DNA from: Gymnogyps californianus
Lineage: Eukaryota; Chordata; Aves; Accipitriformes; Cathartidae
Direction: 5' to 3'
Assembly: GCF_018139145.2 (NCBI RefSeq)
Contig: NC_059481.1
Span: 12,512,368 to 12,576,367, forward strand
DNA: 64,000 nt
Positions 25,301 through 40,300 of this stretch are shown here, piece by piece. How positions within the stretch are numbered: the stretch's first letter is position 1; each line of letters begins with the position of its first letter. The notes beneath the pieces were generated by a model. It saw nothing but the letters and a program-made list of their open reading frames with translations. It did not search any database and was not told the DNA's origin. Made by a program: the position numbers and the translations under genes.

Positions 25301-28300
25301 TGAATTTATGCTTAGCCTCGCAGAACTGCCTTGTATAAGGCAGAGCTAGTCTGAGTATAAATTAGAGCAATCTAGGCATGTGAGCCCTCAGAAGTATAAA
25401 ACGTGCTCTGGCCACTTCTTTCCAGCTCCTAATGCATCCTGTGCTGGTGTCAAATGGTATCTGTGCAGGATCCAGTAATGCTGGCTGTGTATCAGCTGGG
25501 AGCTCCCCCATGGCAGGGGAATTCTTAGCTGACCAGAAATCGGGGCTTTCCAGATCCTTTCTACTAGAAAGCAAACCAGGACCTTGCATTTTTAGGGCTC
25601 TGGATATTTATGTGTTTGTTTATTTTTAAGGGAGAAATATCGCTTTACCTCTCCCCTCCATCTTTTTTTTTTTCACATGCTTAAGAGTTGCGAAAGTTGT
25701 AAATGGTAGTATTTATAAGTAACAATATTTGGTCATGGTGGTAATTTTATGAGAAAAGATTGACTTTTTGCCCCTCATTAGTCTGACGGACTTTGCAAAA
25801 TCTTAATACGATGGTCTGTAGCAGCAGGACATAGAAACTTTTGGCTTTGGAATCAAATTTGGCTGAATTGTAGGGCTTCTGTAGCCAAAGTTATGAAAAA
25901 TTGACCTTTTACTGAATGGAACATTTATCTGTTTTGTTTCTGTGAAACTATTTTTATGAGAATACTTGAGTTATATGCTCTTTTTCCTGATGAATATAAG
26001 TTTAAAATAGTAGCTGCAGAGAAAAAGTCGTTGAAATTTAGAGCTTTTATGAGATAACACTTCCAGTGTGACGTTTGGGCCTATGAGATTAAGAGCCAAA
26101 AAAAACCAAAATTAAAAATATTGTAAAAGCATGGCTAGAATTTCATGGTGGCTTACTTTAAAAATAGCACTTTTTTGATGTTGAAAACAAAATCAGAAAA
26201 AAAATATGCTCTCACTAATTATTGTGTGTAGCAGTCTGCAATAGGGCATTGTTTCAGTGTGCATACAATATTTTTTTTTTAAAAACCCATCACACACATA
26301 CACAATAGTTTAGGGAAAATACCACCAGTCCAAGACAATTCAGCCAGATGTGCAGTGCTAACCAGTTGCAGCAGTGCAACAGCATTCAAATAACAAGATG
26401 GAAAATTTAGAATGCAATCTTTAAGAATCCATTTTTCTCCTCCAAACAGGATACCAGTCTAAGATTGTGTTGGCATCACTCAGAGAACAGCAATGCTCAG
26501 TATTAGCTTTTGATTTTAAAGTGATTTTTATTTTACTGTTACAAAATCAATCTTTTGTACAACTTTTCATCAGGAGAAAATACTTTTTGTAAAGGAAATA
26601 GAATAATGCTCCAAATTGTCCCAGCTTTGTGTTTCATGGTAGGAATTAATGAGTACAGAAAATCACTTAGTACTTTTGAATAACTAGATTTACTTGAAAG
26701 ATGTGATGATAGTGTTGCTGTCCAAATGTTAAATCTTGTGGTACTAAGTTCTGTTCAGCCACCCTAACATTTTTTCTGTTGCTCAAGGCTGGGCAGCTGT
26801 GCACATACTTACTGGGAAAAATAGATCAAAAGCAAATAGGGTTCATTTAATTTAATGTGAAATGTTGAGCATAGGAAGTTGAATTGTATTTGGCTCTATC
26901 TAGACTGAGAAAAATCTAAGTCAGACAGAATGATAAATAAAGGACCTAAATCTCATCTGTAATGGCACAGTGTCCATTGGCTTCAATTTTCTCAAACTAT
27001 GGCTCAGATGAATTTGAGTGTGGGATTTTCAAAACATTCAACATTGTCCTGTATTTAAACAGTTACAATACCTGGTAATGTCATTGATTTCCGTGGGAGA
27101 ATAGATAGGCCAACTGGAATCCTTTCTACTTTGTTTCTGAAGCCCGTATGTAATAAGGATTCAATTTAATTGAATACCACTTCCTAATAATTTTTCTGAT
27201 GTGCAATAGGGCTTTAATATCTAGCTATCTGGCAAGAAAATCTGTGATTATTCATATTGATAGCGTGACTTTGAAATTAATAATGTGTGCTGATAATACT
27301 GGTTAGGATTATTTTATAATATTGCTGCATCAAAAATGTTTGATAGATGCATGCTCAAGTTATTTATATGAGCAACTCAAATTGCTTACACAAAAAATGG
27401 TACATAGATACTGTATTTTAAAGTACTGTTAATATTGAGAAATGTTAAAGTTCCTTTCTCCCTGTGGAATTAAAAACCAGGGTTCTTTAACTTGTTAAGT
27501 TTGACTATGTGTGTTTGTAATCAAGGGGAAACAGAGTACTTTGGAGCAGTGGTAATCAAAGGCCATAATCTCTCATCAACCAAACTGATAACCTTCTATT
27601 TGAGCATGTTAGAGGGCAGACGAAGTCAAGCTAAGATTGCTGTGCTTATAAGGGCATCCAGATACTATCTGACAAATATTTTCCCATTTTGGAAAAAAGT
27701 AAGCATAATTACCTTGCAAAACATATATGAAGTTTAGCTAATTGGGATTTTGTATGCAAACTGGAAGCAGATGGTAACTTTCAGCAATCTATTCCTAGTC
27801 AAGACCAGATATTAAAAATAAGGACATTCCTGGTGGTAAAAATAACCTCAAAATTTGGGCATCATTTTATACCTTAATAAATGAAACAAAGTCCCTCGTA
27901 TTTCAGAAGTTATTGTCATACATATATACATATGTATAAAACATGCACAGATTGAAAAAAAAATGACCATCTAATTAGACTTTAAATATGCCGTAAGTGA
28001 TGGAGAATGTTTTCTTCTTACTGTAAAATACTCATCTTTATACATAAATGTTTCTTCTCCGTTTTCAGTCCTGTGTGCTGTGAATTAAACCCTGTAGAAT
28101 TTCATAGAAAATCTACACTAAATTTGCCATAAAATGACCAACATTATTTGTTGTAAAGGGAAGCAGAAGACAGAGTCTGACTTCTCAGATTAAACTGGCC
28201 AAAATGTTAATGAATGTGCATTGGGGAACCATTACTGTATTGCCGTAGAGAGAGTAAATGTGCACACAGGCCTTTTGGCTCAATAGATGTTTAAATGCTC

Positions 28301-31300
28301 CAGTTACTTAAATTTGCATGCTGAAGAGACTTGTGGAGCACTGAAAATGACAGTCTAAAAATAACTCATATTAATGAATGTATTTTCTTCATGGAGCTTC
28401 CCTTCACGAACAAAACCACTTAAAACAGGAAGAAAATTGTTTTTTTGATTTTAAAGATTAGCTATCACTACTCCTCCATTGTTATATATAGAAAATCTAG
28501 CATGTTTAACTTCGGCCAAAATGAACTTACATAAAACCACTGAGGCAGATGTAATTTAATACTATCATTTTATAGAGAAGGTTGCTTTATTTTGGCTGCT
28601 GTCATTCTGGATTTGTATATATCAAGTTTCTGGGTAATGTAGGGTAAGCTGTTCCAAAAAAATACTAAGCAACACTAATTCTGTTTTACTAACAAATATT
28701 TGCCTGTCTCCTACTCACTAATTGTCTTACTCTTTTAAGGGGTTTAATCTTACACAAGTTTACTTCTTTAAAGGTCTATGTGAGATTGAAAGGGATTGAT
28801 CACTGGTATGGAACATATTGACAGTGACAGTTATATAGGGACAAACTCTGTCACAGTTTACATACTGTCCAGACCCATTGCATGAGTGAAAATCAGAGCA
28901 GTTGCCCCCTGGCCTCTTTGTGAGCAACGGGACTATTAAAGGTGAAACTCCCTTATCTGTTCTCACCGAGATAATTCTTTAGGTTTCTATTTTTAGGAAT
29001 TTTTTTGGTAAGTGATCATCTGTTCACTTTCATTATTCCTCGGATTCCTAAATACCTTTCTATATTTAGGCCTTCATGTTCGTTATCAATAACATCAAAC
29101 TGAAAGAAACTAAAGTAAATGATGGGGCAACAGAGAATCAAATGAGCTGTATTGGGTGGTTCATAATTTATCATGCTGCTGAAGTATCAGGGTATATATA
29201 GGCAAATCCAATACAATGTTGGATTGTGCCTGCAAACAGTCAGAAAAAATATTCTTTTATCAGTTCTTCAACATTTTTGAAAGACCAAAAATACTCAGTT
29301 GAAAATCAAAACCTGAATTTTAGGTTTTTCATATTGAAACGTAAACAAACAGAGAAAAATACCTACTAGTGAAAAGTATAATTTTACTGAAAACCCACTT
29401 TTTCCTTTAAAAATCCAAACCAAGGTAACATGATGCAGAGCTATTGATGAGTTCTTATTACAAGAAATCTCTCCATCTAGAGTAACTACACATAAGGCAG
29501 CTAATAATAAAAAATCACAACGCTTCTTTGTCAGACTAAATTGTATCTCCACTAATATGATTTCCCAGATTAGACTTTCTGCATGCTGGATAGGAAATCT
29601 TGTGGCTCAAAGATAAAACAGATTCAAGTGGTAGTAATTTCTTTCTTTGTAACCCAAGATTGACTTGCTCCTTATCAGGGAGAACCTTAAATTGTTTCAA
29701 ACAAAAAGCAGAGGTAGTAGAGCTCTTAGATCAAAGGCTAGCCTAGGTCTGCACATGGGGGCCAGTTGCCTAGTAGACAAACTGGTAAGCGCTGCCTCCT
29801 GCAATAAGATACATTCTGAGCAGACTTTAGAATTAAGCTTCTGAAAAGGAACAGCCTGAAAAAAACCAATTTTGTACATGGTTAGTTTTAGATCTTTCCA
29901 AATGCTCCAGCTAAAGTTGTCTAATATCTAAGAGTTCAGTTTTGAAATCCTTGAGAGACAGCAGCTTCCTTAAATAGATTATTACTTCACATAAATTTCT
30001 TAATGCTTAATTGCTTATTAGGCAAGTGAGTGAATTGTGTGCACTGAGATTCTACTCCTAATGATGTTGCTTTGTATTGTTTTAATTATGGATATTCTCA
30101 TTTAATGTGTTGTATCTTTTTTTGTTGGATAAACAACAAAAAACCCGTAATATATCATGTAACTTACTGATACTAAACTTCTCCTATGGAAGCACAGCCA
30201 ACCTGGCATGTGTACTTGCTAACAGCTATAAAAGTACTATTGGCGTTTGTATGTATCGTGTTGGGTCTGGCATTCAAAAGCTGCAATATTTAGTGTTTCT
30301 TGACAGATCACCAGGGAGACTTCAAGGTTTAACTCACCTACCAGCTACTACTACTGTCATGTTATGCTCATCCCTCTCCCGTGTTTAGAGGCTGAACGGA
30401 CCAATTGTACAACATAGCTCAGGGTATTGCTAGACTAACTTTAGGTATTTAAGGTTCCATCCCAGCTTCCCTGCTTACTATCACTCATTTTTTACAGACC
30501 TCACTACAGTCAGCAGAAGGGAACAGTTTGCTTCAGCCACGCGGCTGCAAAGCAGGTTTAAACAAAGGCACTTTGCACAGGAGTGGCTGATGTGGTCACA
30601 TAATCTCCTGTTGACTATGGTGTCAGGATGGTAACCTCAGTGAAAGAGGTGGAGTAGTAGTGCTAAACTGGTTGATTTTGTGTTACCATATGTCTATGTC
30701 AACACTAATTAACACACATTTTATGTGGCTCATTTGCCACATAAAAATAGCAAAAGATACAGTGACATTTTCTCTGAGGTAGTCTAAGAAAAGCTGTAAG
30801 TCTGCCTCTCTCCTTTCTTATCAAGATAGTTAAACTGAAAAAGATTCAGGGAAAAGCCACATGGATGATCAAAGGTACAGAATGACCTCCATAAAAGTAA
30901 GCTAGGGCTCTTTGGAAAAAGGCACTTGAAGGAGGAAGTGACAGAAGTCCATAAAATGATGAATGTAATTGATGGAGTGGATAGGAATAAATTTTTCATT
31001 GCCCCTCACGTTATAAGAGCCAGAAGGTATTAAAAGAAGCTAGTCAGGTGCATGTTAATAATTAACAAAAGGAGATGGTTCTTCACCTGACAAGTTGTAG
31101 AAGTCCTTGTTACTGGATGTTCTACGTGTTAAAGTTTTGAATGAGTTAAAAGGGAGTCTGGACAAGTTCATATATAAGAAATCCATTGTTGGTAACTAAG
31201 TGTGCAGAATTCACATTCAGCTCAGGAAGCTCTTTATCAAAAAATAACGTTCTGGGGAAATATCATCTACACCTGGCCTTTGGTCCATACTAAGAGCCCG

Positions 31301-34300
31301 CTTTCAGGTACAAGATACAGAACTAGAAGTGGTATTGGTTTGACCCACAAAGGCTGCTTTTATGTTAATATATTCTATATTTTTATTCCGACCCAAGTCT
31401 TTTAATGAATTTTAGCTAACTGACAACCCCTTACGCATGGGCATTATATGCACTTCCCTTCTTGGCTAGGTTTTTTTTTTTGCAGCGGGTGAGATCAAAG
31501 GAAACATCTCCTGATGTTTGAGCTTTACTTTTTTAATTACTACGTTAAATATATCACTTCGCTTGTTTAATAGTGTAGATGACAGCTTAGGACTTACTGT
31601 CTGCATGTTAGTTATTATTCACAAATGATGACCTGGTCTAGCCAGTCCCGTTGGAACAACTTCCTGGAACAACAGTACAGAAATTCAGAGGGCAGTAGCA
31701 TATGTGGATCACAGAATAGTTGGGATAAGGAAATTTTTGATTCATCTGATTAAGTCATTTTTTTCTAGAGTCATAATGCTACTCTTCAGACCCATTTTTA
31801 CTTTGATTTTAGCATCTTTTTGTTCCACTTTTCATTATCATCATCTTAAAAAGATTTTAAATCCACCCTGCAAGGGTTTCCCTGAGACCATATTCTTTAG
31901 AGAAATACGCCACAATACTGGAAATAGAGAGGTTTTTGAATTCTCTTTTCAGCTTTGTGACTGATTCACATGACTTTGAACAAATCATGTAAATATCTGT
32001 GCTGTCTCTAAATTGAAGATAACAGCAGCCTTATAGGAATGCTTTTAAAGTAAAGTATGTAAAATTCTATGAAGACTTAAATTATGATTTATTAGTGTTT
32101 TTGAAATACTGCTTTAGGGATAGAAAAAACATGCTAATGAGTCTTGGGTGTGTAGAACTAGTTATGTTTTGTGGTTGGCTCAAAGCAATCTCTCGTACGG
32201 ATCAGAATACGTGGGATGAAAGTGTAGTCTATGTGCAGATGGGGTTTATTCTTTCTGCATATTTCTCATGGTGCTTCATGAAGAATAAACGTCTGCTTTC
32301 ACCTAGCTCTACAAGAAAGCCTGTTTAGGACTCCTGTGGAACGCAGGAGGGGTGACATTGTTTATTTTATATGCAAAACAGTTGTACTTTGAGCCCTACC
32401 AAGGAGTGGCTGGCCCCCTCTGACCTGCCTGCCTGGCAGGTGATGCTGTGGTGTCGCCTGGGGTGCGGTCCCCCTAAATGTGGCTATGAGAATGCTCTGA
32501 GTTGCTTCTCTGCAGGAACTGCAGTGCAGCCAGGAGGAAGGTGATGCATGCCTAGGTATTGTTCAGACATACATTTGAGATGTTGCCAAATCGTGCAGTG
32601 AAATCTGGGATCTGAGAAGCTCTGTATTTTTACAGGTGAGGCATACACTACAGAGATATATAAATAACAGATGATTCAAACAGTCCCTGCCCTAAAGAGC
32701 TTCTGAGTGTTGCAAGTTGAATGGAAACAAGGCATTGCTCTGAGATAGGCAAAAGTTATTTCCTTTTATTACATGGTTCTAGCAAATTTTTTCATTAGAG
32801 ATACTTTCTATGGAAGCCTAAAGTCAGAGAACTTGTGTAACAAAATGGTTTTTTCAGTTTCTAGTAATGAAGTCACACATATTTATAGCATTATCATCTA
32901 AGAATCCCAAGTAGCAATTACTAATTACAAAGAGGGGGAAGATACTCCTCATTTTACTGAGGAAATGGAGCCATGATGAATTAAAGGGACTTTCCCTGAA
33001 TCACAAGAAACTTAATGTGGAGCTAGAAGTTGAGCCCAGACCTCCAGACACTTGGTTCACTGTTTCAGTCATATGACCATCCTTTTCCAAGTATCAGATA
33101 TGTACACAAGGCTCTCCAGTTTAGTCTTCACGTTAGTTTCCAATGCTACAATTCAGTTCCTGTGAACTTTGCCCTTTCACTCGTTTTAGCAAAAAGGCAA
33201 ACATTTGCCCATTTGTCTCAATAGTAAGTAGAAACTGCTTTCTATACAGATGACAATTTCCTCTCCATTCACATGCTTCTCATCCTAGTATTAGAAGGCC
33301 AGCCTGTGTCAGCAAGGGCCTGTTTAAATTAGAAACCAAATAATGTTTCAGGGATGCCTTGGGCTGTCTTGTGGAGAGGGTTCTTCTCAACCCTTGCCAG
33401 TTACTACTTGGTGGTCCTGCCAATCCTTGCTAAGTTTCAAAACAAAAGTTGCTCAAGCTCGAACAGCACTGTTAGCCCAGCATACGCAGCTGGACAGCTG
33501 GTGAGCTGGGACGAAGCAAGGCCCAATGCTTAACCAGGCACAATTCACCAGACCATGTAAAGGGACAGGGGAGTGGCACTGTCCTAATTGTTAACATTCC
33601 TCCTCTGCAAGACTTGTCCTGATATTTATTCAATAAGCCCAGGCTCATAAAGTCTAAACGATTTAAGCAATCAAGTGGTAGCTGATGTGTATATGGAGAT
33701 GACATGTAGCCAGACTAAGTGAAGGGTGAAACGCTTAATTTCTGACTTTGCAAAGCTTTATCTGGCAATGGCAGATGAAATGATACCTCAGGCAGCTGTG
33801 CCCAAGAGTGGAATATACATTGCTAGTAACTCAGGAGCTGTACTTCAGGCCAGGTTTGCACAGCCACAGCTCCTATTTAAGTGTGCATGACCAGTGTGCT
33901 GGCGTGGTCTTCACAGCCAGTGTGGAGAAGTTTCTGTTGCTGCCAGTGAGAAATATTCATGAACTCCAGTCTGATGTCTCCTGCCAGTGGCTACAAAAAT
34001 CAGGGATGTGGTATTGCTCTGTTCTCAGAGGGGCAAAAGGCAGGTTCAGCAGAACTGGCTGAAACATGCCGGCATTTCCACATCCCAGCAAGAGATGTTT
34101 GTAAACAGGCATGCCTTCACATGTAGAAAGGAGTGAGCATCTAGAGACTGCTATGTGTGAAGGTTTGTTCTTTCTTTTCTGTGGAGCTGTTGCTGAGTGT
34201 TTTAGCATTAAATGGGAACAAAAAGCATCATTACATTCATTAGCGTTTCATTCAGAATTATTTCCAACTTGTAATGGAGCAGGGACATATGGTGACTGGA

Positions 34301-37300
34301 TGTTAAACTTTCGTTGATGGGATGAAGAGATCTAACGTTCAAACTGGAAATGGGACTGCTTGGAGTAGACATCAGACAAGGGAGGAAAAACGAATTTTGA
34401 TGAACTTGATCTTCAGCAAAAGTTAGGCACTGGGAGTGGCTTTTGTTAAAAAGAAAGAACACAAAATGTGTGATGTTCCTATACGTTCTCAAGGAAAATA
34501 AAAGAAGCATTATCTCTATTTCAGCTCATCTTTAAAATACACAAAGGAAAGGCAGTGCAGAAAAGGAGAGTATTTTTGCTGATTGTACTTTCTATGTTCT
34601 CTCATTAATGGTCGTCTTCTTGTGAGTGGTCATTTACCGTGTTTGATTCAGAGAGATCTAGTCTGCATAGCTTTAGAGTAACTTTGTTAATGTTATTTTG
34701 ATAACATCTGCTTATCAGCCTAAGGCTTATTGGCCATAACTACGTTGTGAGCTGAGTAAATTGGTTGTTAGTGCATTTACAAACAGTTCAGCCTGATTAC
34801 ATTGATCTAAGCACCAATTTTACAACTTTGTCTATGGTGCCATTACAGAAATGGAGCGAGCAAGCAGGCAGGCACCCTGCACATACCTCTCTCTTAGCAT
34901 GGTGATTTACTGCCTCTATCTGCTGCCTTTTACAGCTGTGTGCTGGCTAATGTCCCTGCCTTGCTGGTTCGCTTGTTTCAATCCTGTGATGCTACATCCT
35001 TAGTGTGGAATCTGACTTTGCCACCAGACTGAAAAATGGACTGCGGCTTTTCTAAAGTTCTTTTCTCATCTGCCCTGTGGTTACCTTGTGCTTAGAAAAA
35101 CAAACTGGTAGGGGTCATAATAGGTGGACACAGATGCTTTCCTTTTGAGCTACTTCTTTTTGACTAGTCTATGTTCTTCGACTGTCTCCAAGGCTTCTCT
35201 TGTGTTTTGTTTTGACTTGGCCTGATAGCTGAAAGCTTTACTGTAAATTATTATTTTTGACAGTTATGATAGTGATATTCCACCCTCCCATAGTATCCTC
35301 TGACCTGCAGGTATCAGAATGCACAAAGATATGCCTAAAATGTCACAAAAGAATGCAAATCACATATAGTTACAAATTCGTTCAGATAAGCAATGTAAGC
35401 AGAGTACAGTATCTCAAGGACAAATGACAAGCACCACTGATTAGAGTATTTACAAGTGAGAAAGGGTTTCTGAGTTAGGTTCAATACATAATTTCTGATT
35501 ATGGAGTCAGTGCATTAAAATAGTATAAAGTAACAACTTGCCACTTTTCTATAAGCTACCAAGATGCATGTATAGATGGATTCAACTAATAAATCAACAA
35601 AATATTGGCTATTGGGATGGAAGGGTGTGAAGTGAGTGAGGAAGGTGGCAGGAAGATAGCTACAAGAGTTAAGCATCAAGACAAGGATACTCTGAAAAGC
35701 ATCTGGCTATGGTGGCTCCAGTGGAGGCTGAATAGTTGATTTTTTTTTGCTTCAGAACAAAAGGAAAAATGGGCCATGTGGCATCCTGGTTGATACCAGC
35801 TTACACTACTTGGTGTGTGAGAGACAATGGTTTCAGAGCTCTATCATTATCTCCTTTGTTTTCTCACTAGTTCATATATAAGCGGTATAAAAGTATCATC
35901 TTTAACCTTGGCTGAAGGTTCACATGTTAATGTTTTTTTCAGGTGGAACTTGCAGAAATTTGCACAAAGAGCGAACGTTATATTGGCACAGAAGGTGGAG
36001 GAATGGACCAGTCGATCTCTTTTCTGGCAGAAGAAGGAACTGTATGTGGATCTTTGTAATCTAAACTAACAATGTAATATTAATTTATGTAAACAAAAAT
36101 ATCTTCATATGTGTCTAGCAGAAAGACAAGAAACTGGAATACCTTAGCAAGCAGTATAAGCACCATTGGTATGCAAATGAAACAGGAATTATATGTATAA
36201 ACTTGTGTACAATCGAGTATGACAAGTTTGAAGGAGTAAGATGATGCAAATGAGAAATGGCAAGAAGGAGGAAAGAAGAGATGTGGGGAAGGATGTACTC
36301 TACAAGAGCACCAAGTTCCACACTATTTGGCTAATTCATCGCTGAACTTAGAATGTTTCCCATATAATGAAATCTGAATGGTCGGTATGCCTTGTATTCA
36401 GTGCAAATGGGATAATTATTACAAAAATGCTTTCTTGAAACTTCTTATAACCAAACAGTTCTAGGAAATTTTGCCAGGTCCAGTTACAAAGACAATGAAG
36501 ATTTTTTTTCCCCAGTTTTGCTAATTCCAGACAATTCTGTGGCTGGATTCTGATGTAGAAGACATTTAGCTGTCTTAAACATCGTGACAGAAGGTGGACT
36601 AGCAATAATAAACAGGACCTGCCAAGTTATGCATGACTGCTTGCAGTGAAATTTACAGTGGAGTTCATCCACTGTCCCAGAAAGTGCCCAGGACTGCAAC
36701 TGTTCAAACCTAAAACCTGTCAAAATACTTTTATTGAAATTAATGTAGCATTTCATGACAACCTTTACTTTCCTTGTAATTGTGATATTATATCTCTACA
36801 GCTTTTGTTCCTTAATGCCATATCTTGGACGAGCTTATACAGAAAATAAGCTATTTCCTAGAATTACACCAAATGTTTAATTCCATCATGAGACACATGT
36901 ATTTTCAATTTCACATCACCTCTACCTACTCTACACCTTTCCTTCACACTTACTAGTAAACATACAGCTACAGGAATGCTGAAGGAAGCAGCATATTTTC
37001 CTGGCATACACACAGATGATCATATACATGGAGGCTTTTCTGGTAAATAGAGGTGGTGATCAAAAAGGCAAAGAAAATGTTAGAAAAGATTAGAAAAGAA
37101 ATTGTGAACAAACCAGAAAATGTCCTTGCTTCAGCGTACTTGCAGCTGAATGCAGCCTCCCATCTCAAAAAAAATATACTAGAATGAGAAAAGTACAGTA
37201 AAGGACACTGATGTTGATCAAAGCTATTTTTTATATGAGCATTGACTGAATAATTTAAAACTTTTCAGCTTGGAAAACAAGTATCTTTGAGGATGATAGT

Positions 37301-40300
37301 TTGAAGCTCTGTAAAACCCCTGAATGGGTAAGAGAAGGTAAATTGAGAATTCAATGTTTTTCTTAACCAAAGAACTAATAGAAACACAATGACATTAGCA
37401 AGCAGCTTGTTAAAAACAAACAAGGAAGTTTGTGTTTTTTTTCCCAAAACATTCATTGTTAAATTGAGAAATACCGTACATTGTGGAAGGCAAAAGTTTA
37501 AAAAGGGTTCAAAAAAGACCTTCTTGGATACACTGATAGAGTATTAGCCTATTTGTAGCTTTTAAACATAATAGTCTTATGTTTCCTCCAGTGCAAGTAT
37601 AACCACCATAATCTTTGCTTATGGGAAGCTGGAAAAATAGACCCGAAAAAAAGATTGCTTTGTATATGTCCTATTTTTATATTCCCCCTAAATATCCATT
37701 TATGGCTACTGTCAGAGACAGGACACTGGACCAGCTTAGTGGTACGTTGTGATCTAATGTAGCAGTTCTTAAAGGGTATATTTAAACGTAAGCAAGCTTG
37801 TCTGTCTTGATAGCAATTTTGTGACGTGGTCCAGAATCTCAATGGCAGGGAGTAACACGCATGCTGTACATAATGTACAAGCAGATTTGTCATTGTTTAT
37901 TTAGCACTCTAGCTGCTCAAGGAACTCTCTGGGGGTGAACAATGCCAAAACCAGTAAGACGTCCCTGCTTGCAGAGTTACAGTCTATTCTAAGAAGCCAA
38001 AGCAGGGCACATGATTTACAATTTATCCCAATGAAAAACCAGATGTGAATTTAATCTCTTGATTACATTACATCCTGAATTATTTAATTAATGGATGCCT
38101 AGCTTATTCCATGAAAAGGTCACAAAATGTTGGGAACATCTTATGCAGCCTGTGTAAGGCATCTGTGAGGCAACGCAGTCTCTTATGTCAGAAGGAAGGA
38201 GACAGTAACTGCATTTTTATATATTTTTATGTCATTTCTCTGTTTGATTGTCCAGATGTAACATGACCGCTGTCTCCAGTCAGTCCTAAAATTTTGGTAC
38301 TATTCTGTACCTCAGTGAACTAGTCTTGATTTAGTGGAAAATCAGAAAACTAAGGGGGAGATGGACATTGCTGAAGGGGAAGGGAATGTGAAGCCCCTTG
38401 TTTCTAGTGGCACGCACATTAGCTTCAGCCAGGCCTGGTACTTTTCTGTAGATCAAAGAAAAACTGTTGTCTTAAACAGGCAAGAAAAATAGGTTGGGTG
38501 GGGTTCTGTGAAATGCTGAAAAAACCCAAAGACTTAATGGAAACATTTTAAAATCCAGCTACAAGGGAAAGGTTTGAAATGTATGTGTAACTTGGCGAAT
38601 GAGGTTAAACCTCTTTTCTCACTGTTTCATGTCAGTTTTCTTTCCTTAACTGTTGCTGGATTTTCAAGAGAAAAAACATGCAAATTTGCATTTGATTTAT
38701 AGAACTAAGTGCACTGTTAGCTAGTAGTAAATTAAAACTAACTGTTCATTTTTCTTTCAATAGGCCAAGTTGATAGAGTTCAGTCCTCTGAGGGCAACTG
38801 ATGTTAGACTTCCAAGTGGAGCAGCGTTTGTTATTGCTAACAGTTGTGTTGAAATGAATAAAGCAGCAACTTCTCATTACAATATTAGGGTAATGGAGTG
38901 TCGTCTGGCTACAAAGGTAACGTATGGTTTATGTCAAACTCTAATGAAACCTTCATCTAAATATGTGCTTTTTTCCACTTCTGACCAATTGTGTCTTTAA
39001 CACCTGGCTAGGTGCTACTTTAAGTAGCGTTTTTCTTTCCAGAACCAGACACCTCCGTCTCTGCAGAAGCAGAACTCCTGCCGAGTTTAATGGAAGTGCA
39101 AGGACTGTGCCCTTATATAGAAGATTATGTGATTTAGTTCTCTTCAATTTATTTTGTATTATATTTCAATGGAGGAAATAAGTCTATTTTTCAGCAAAAA
39201 ATATTCTCAGTTAATAAGATAGACTGTTTCTAATTAAAGCTGAATAATGACAAATAATGGAAAGCAACCAGTGTGGTCACATGTTTATATGTATATATGG
39301 CAATAGATGCGTATTTTCTAGGATTTAGAGGACATCAAAGCTACTAGCTGGAGGCCTGGAAGTAATATTGGAAATGTTGAATAGCAGCATGTATGTCAGT
39401 GTAAAGTTTAAAAACAAGCTTGAATCAAAACCCAGCATTTAGGTTGTGCTGCCAGTTTACAGCTTGCAGTTATCTCTAAAACGTATGGAATTCGAACATG
39501 AAAAATCTAAGTTCCACTTTAATTCTGGATTTTATAGACCATACGTTTAGGAATATGTAGATGTAGGGTTTGATTTGAGTTTGTTATAGGAATACAGCGG
39601 ATTTTTCTTTGATTAGATTAAGTGAGGAGTAAGCATAAAGATTCATTGCAATTATACCCAACATAGTGTGCTGTGTGAAAGAACAGAATTTGGGTCACAA
39701 AGTCTAGATGAAAGTTTTAAAAACTGCAGCGTGGAACTCCTTGCCACAAAACATTTGGCCAAAATCTGAGCAATACTCAAAAGTACTTTGAGCATCTGTT
39801 GGCATCGTAATTCTATGAAAAATTACCATAGTTAATGCCAAAAAAAAAAAAAAAAAGTTGAAGAGATGATCAGATGCTAACAAAACGTAATATAAAATAC
39901 TGTGTTGAGGTACTTTTTGAGGAGGGAAGCTAAACTTCAGATGACTTTTTAAATGAGCTTTAAACTCAAGTATAAAGAACATAGCTGCATTTTAGATGTA
40001 TATAAGATACGGTAAAAATAATAGCACCAATGACCATAGTTAAAGCTGTTGTCACTTATGCCATTAAGAAAATCAAGATAAGGACCTGTCTGTGTGTTGG
40101 TTTTGGTATAACTGATAAACTTCTAATTTAGGATAGTGAATTGATTAGCATGTATTTTAGGAAGAGCTTCTTTTGGAAATTTTTTTTGCATAAGGAACAG
40201 AGAGCCTTCACAGATGATCTATTCTAAAAGGCAAACTACGAGTGCATTAAGTTGTAAGACCTTTTGAAGTATTGTTCCATATACCAGATTTTGTGAATTG

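Larger units (their letters stand above)
23111..35942 (+). other. GALK2: GALK2 intron 5 (largest, 12.8 kb)
   Basis: Contains a hAT-like element (23902-24507), an old CR1/L3-like fragment (30828-31195), a possible CR1 scrap (31706-31760) and MIR/CORE-SINE-like copies (31950-32110 and 32660-33085). The remaining stretches, such as 24.5-30.8 kb and 33.1-35.9 kb, are AT-rich with no protein-like frame I can support. The acceptor is an eight-T run followed by CAG. Confidence 0.8.
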
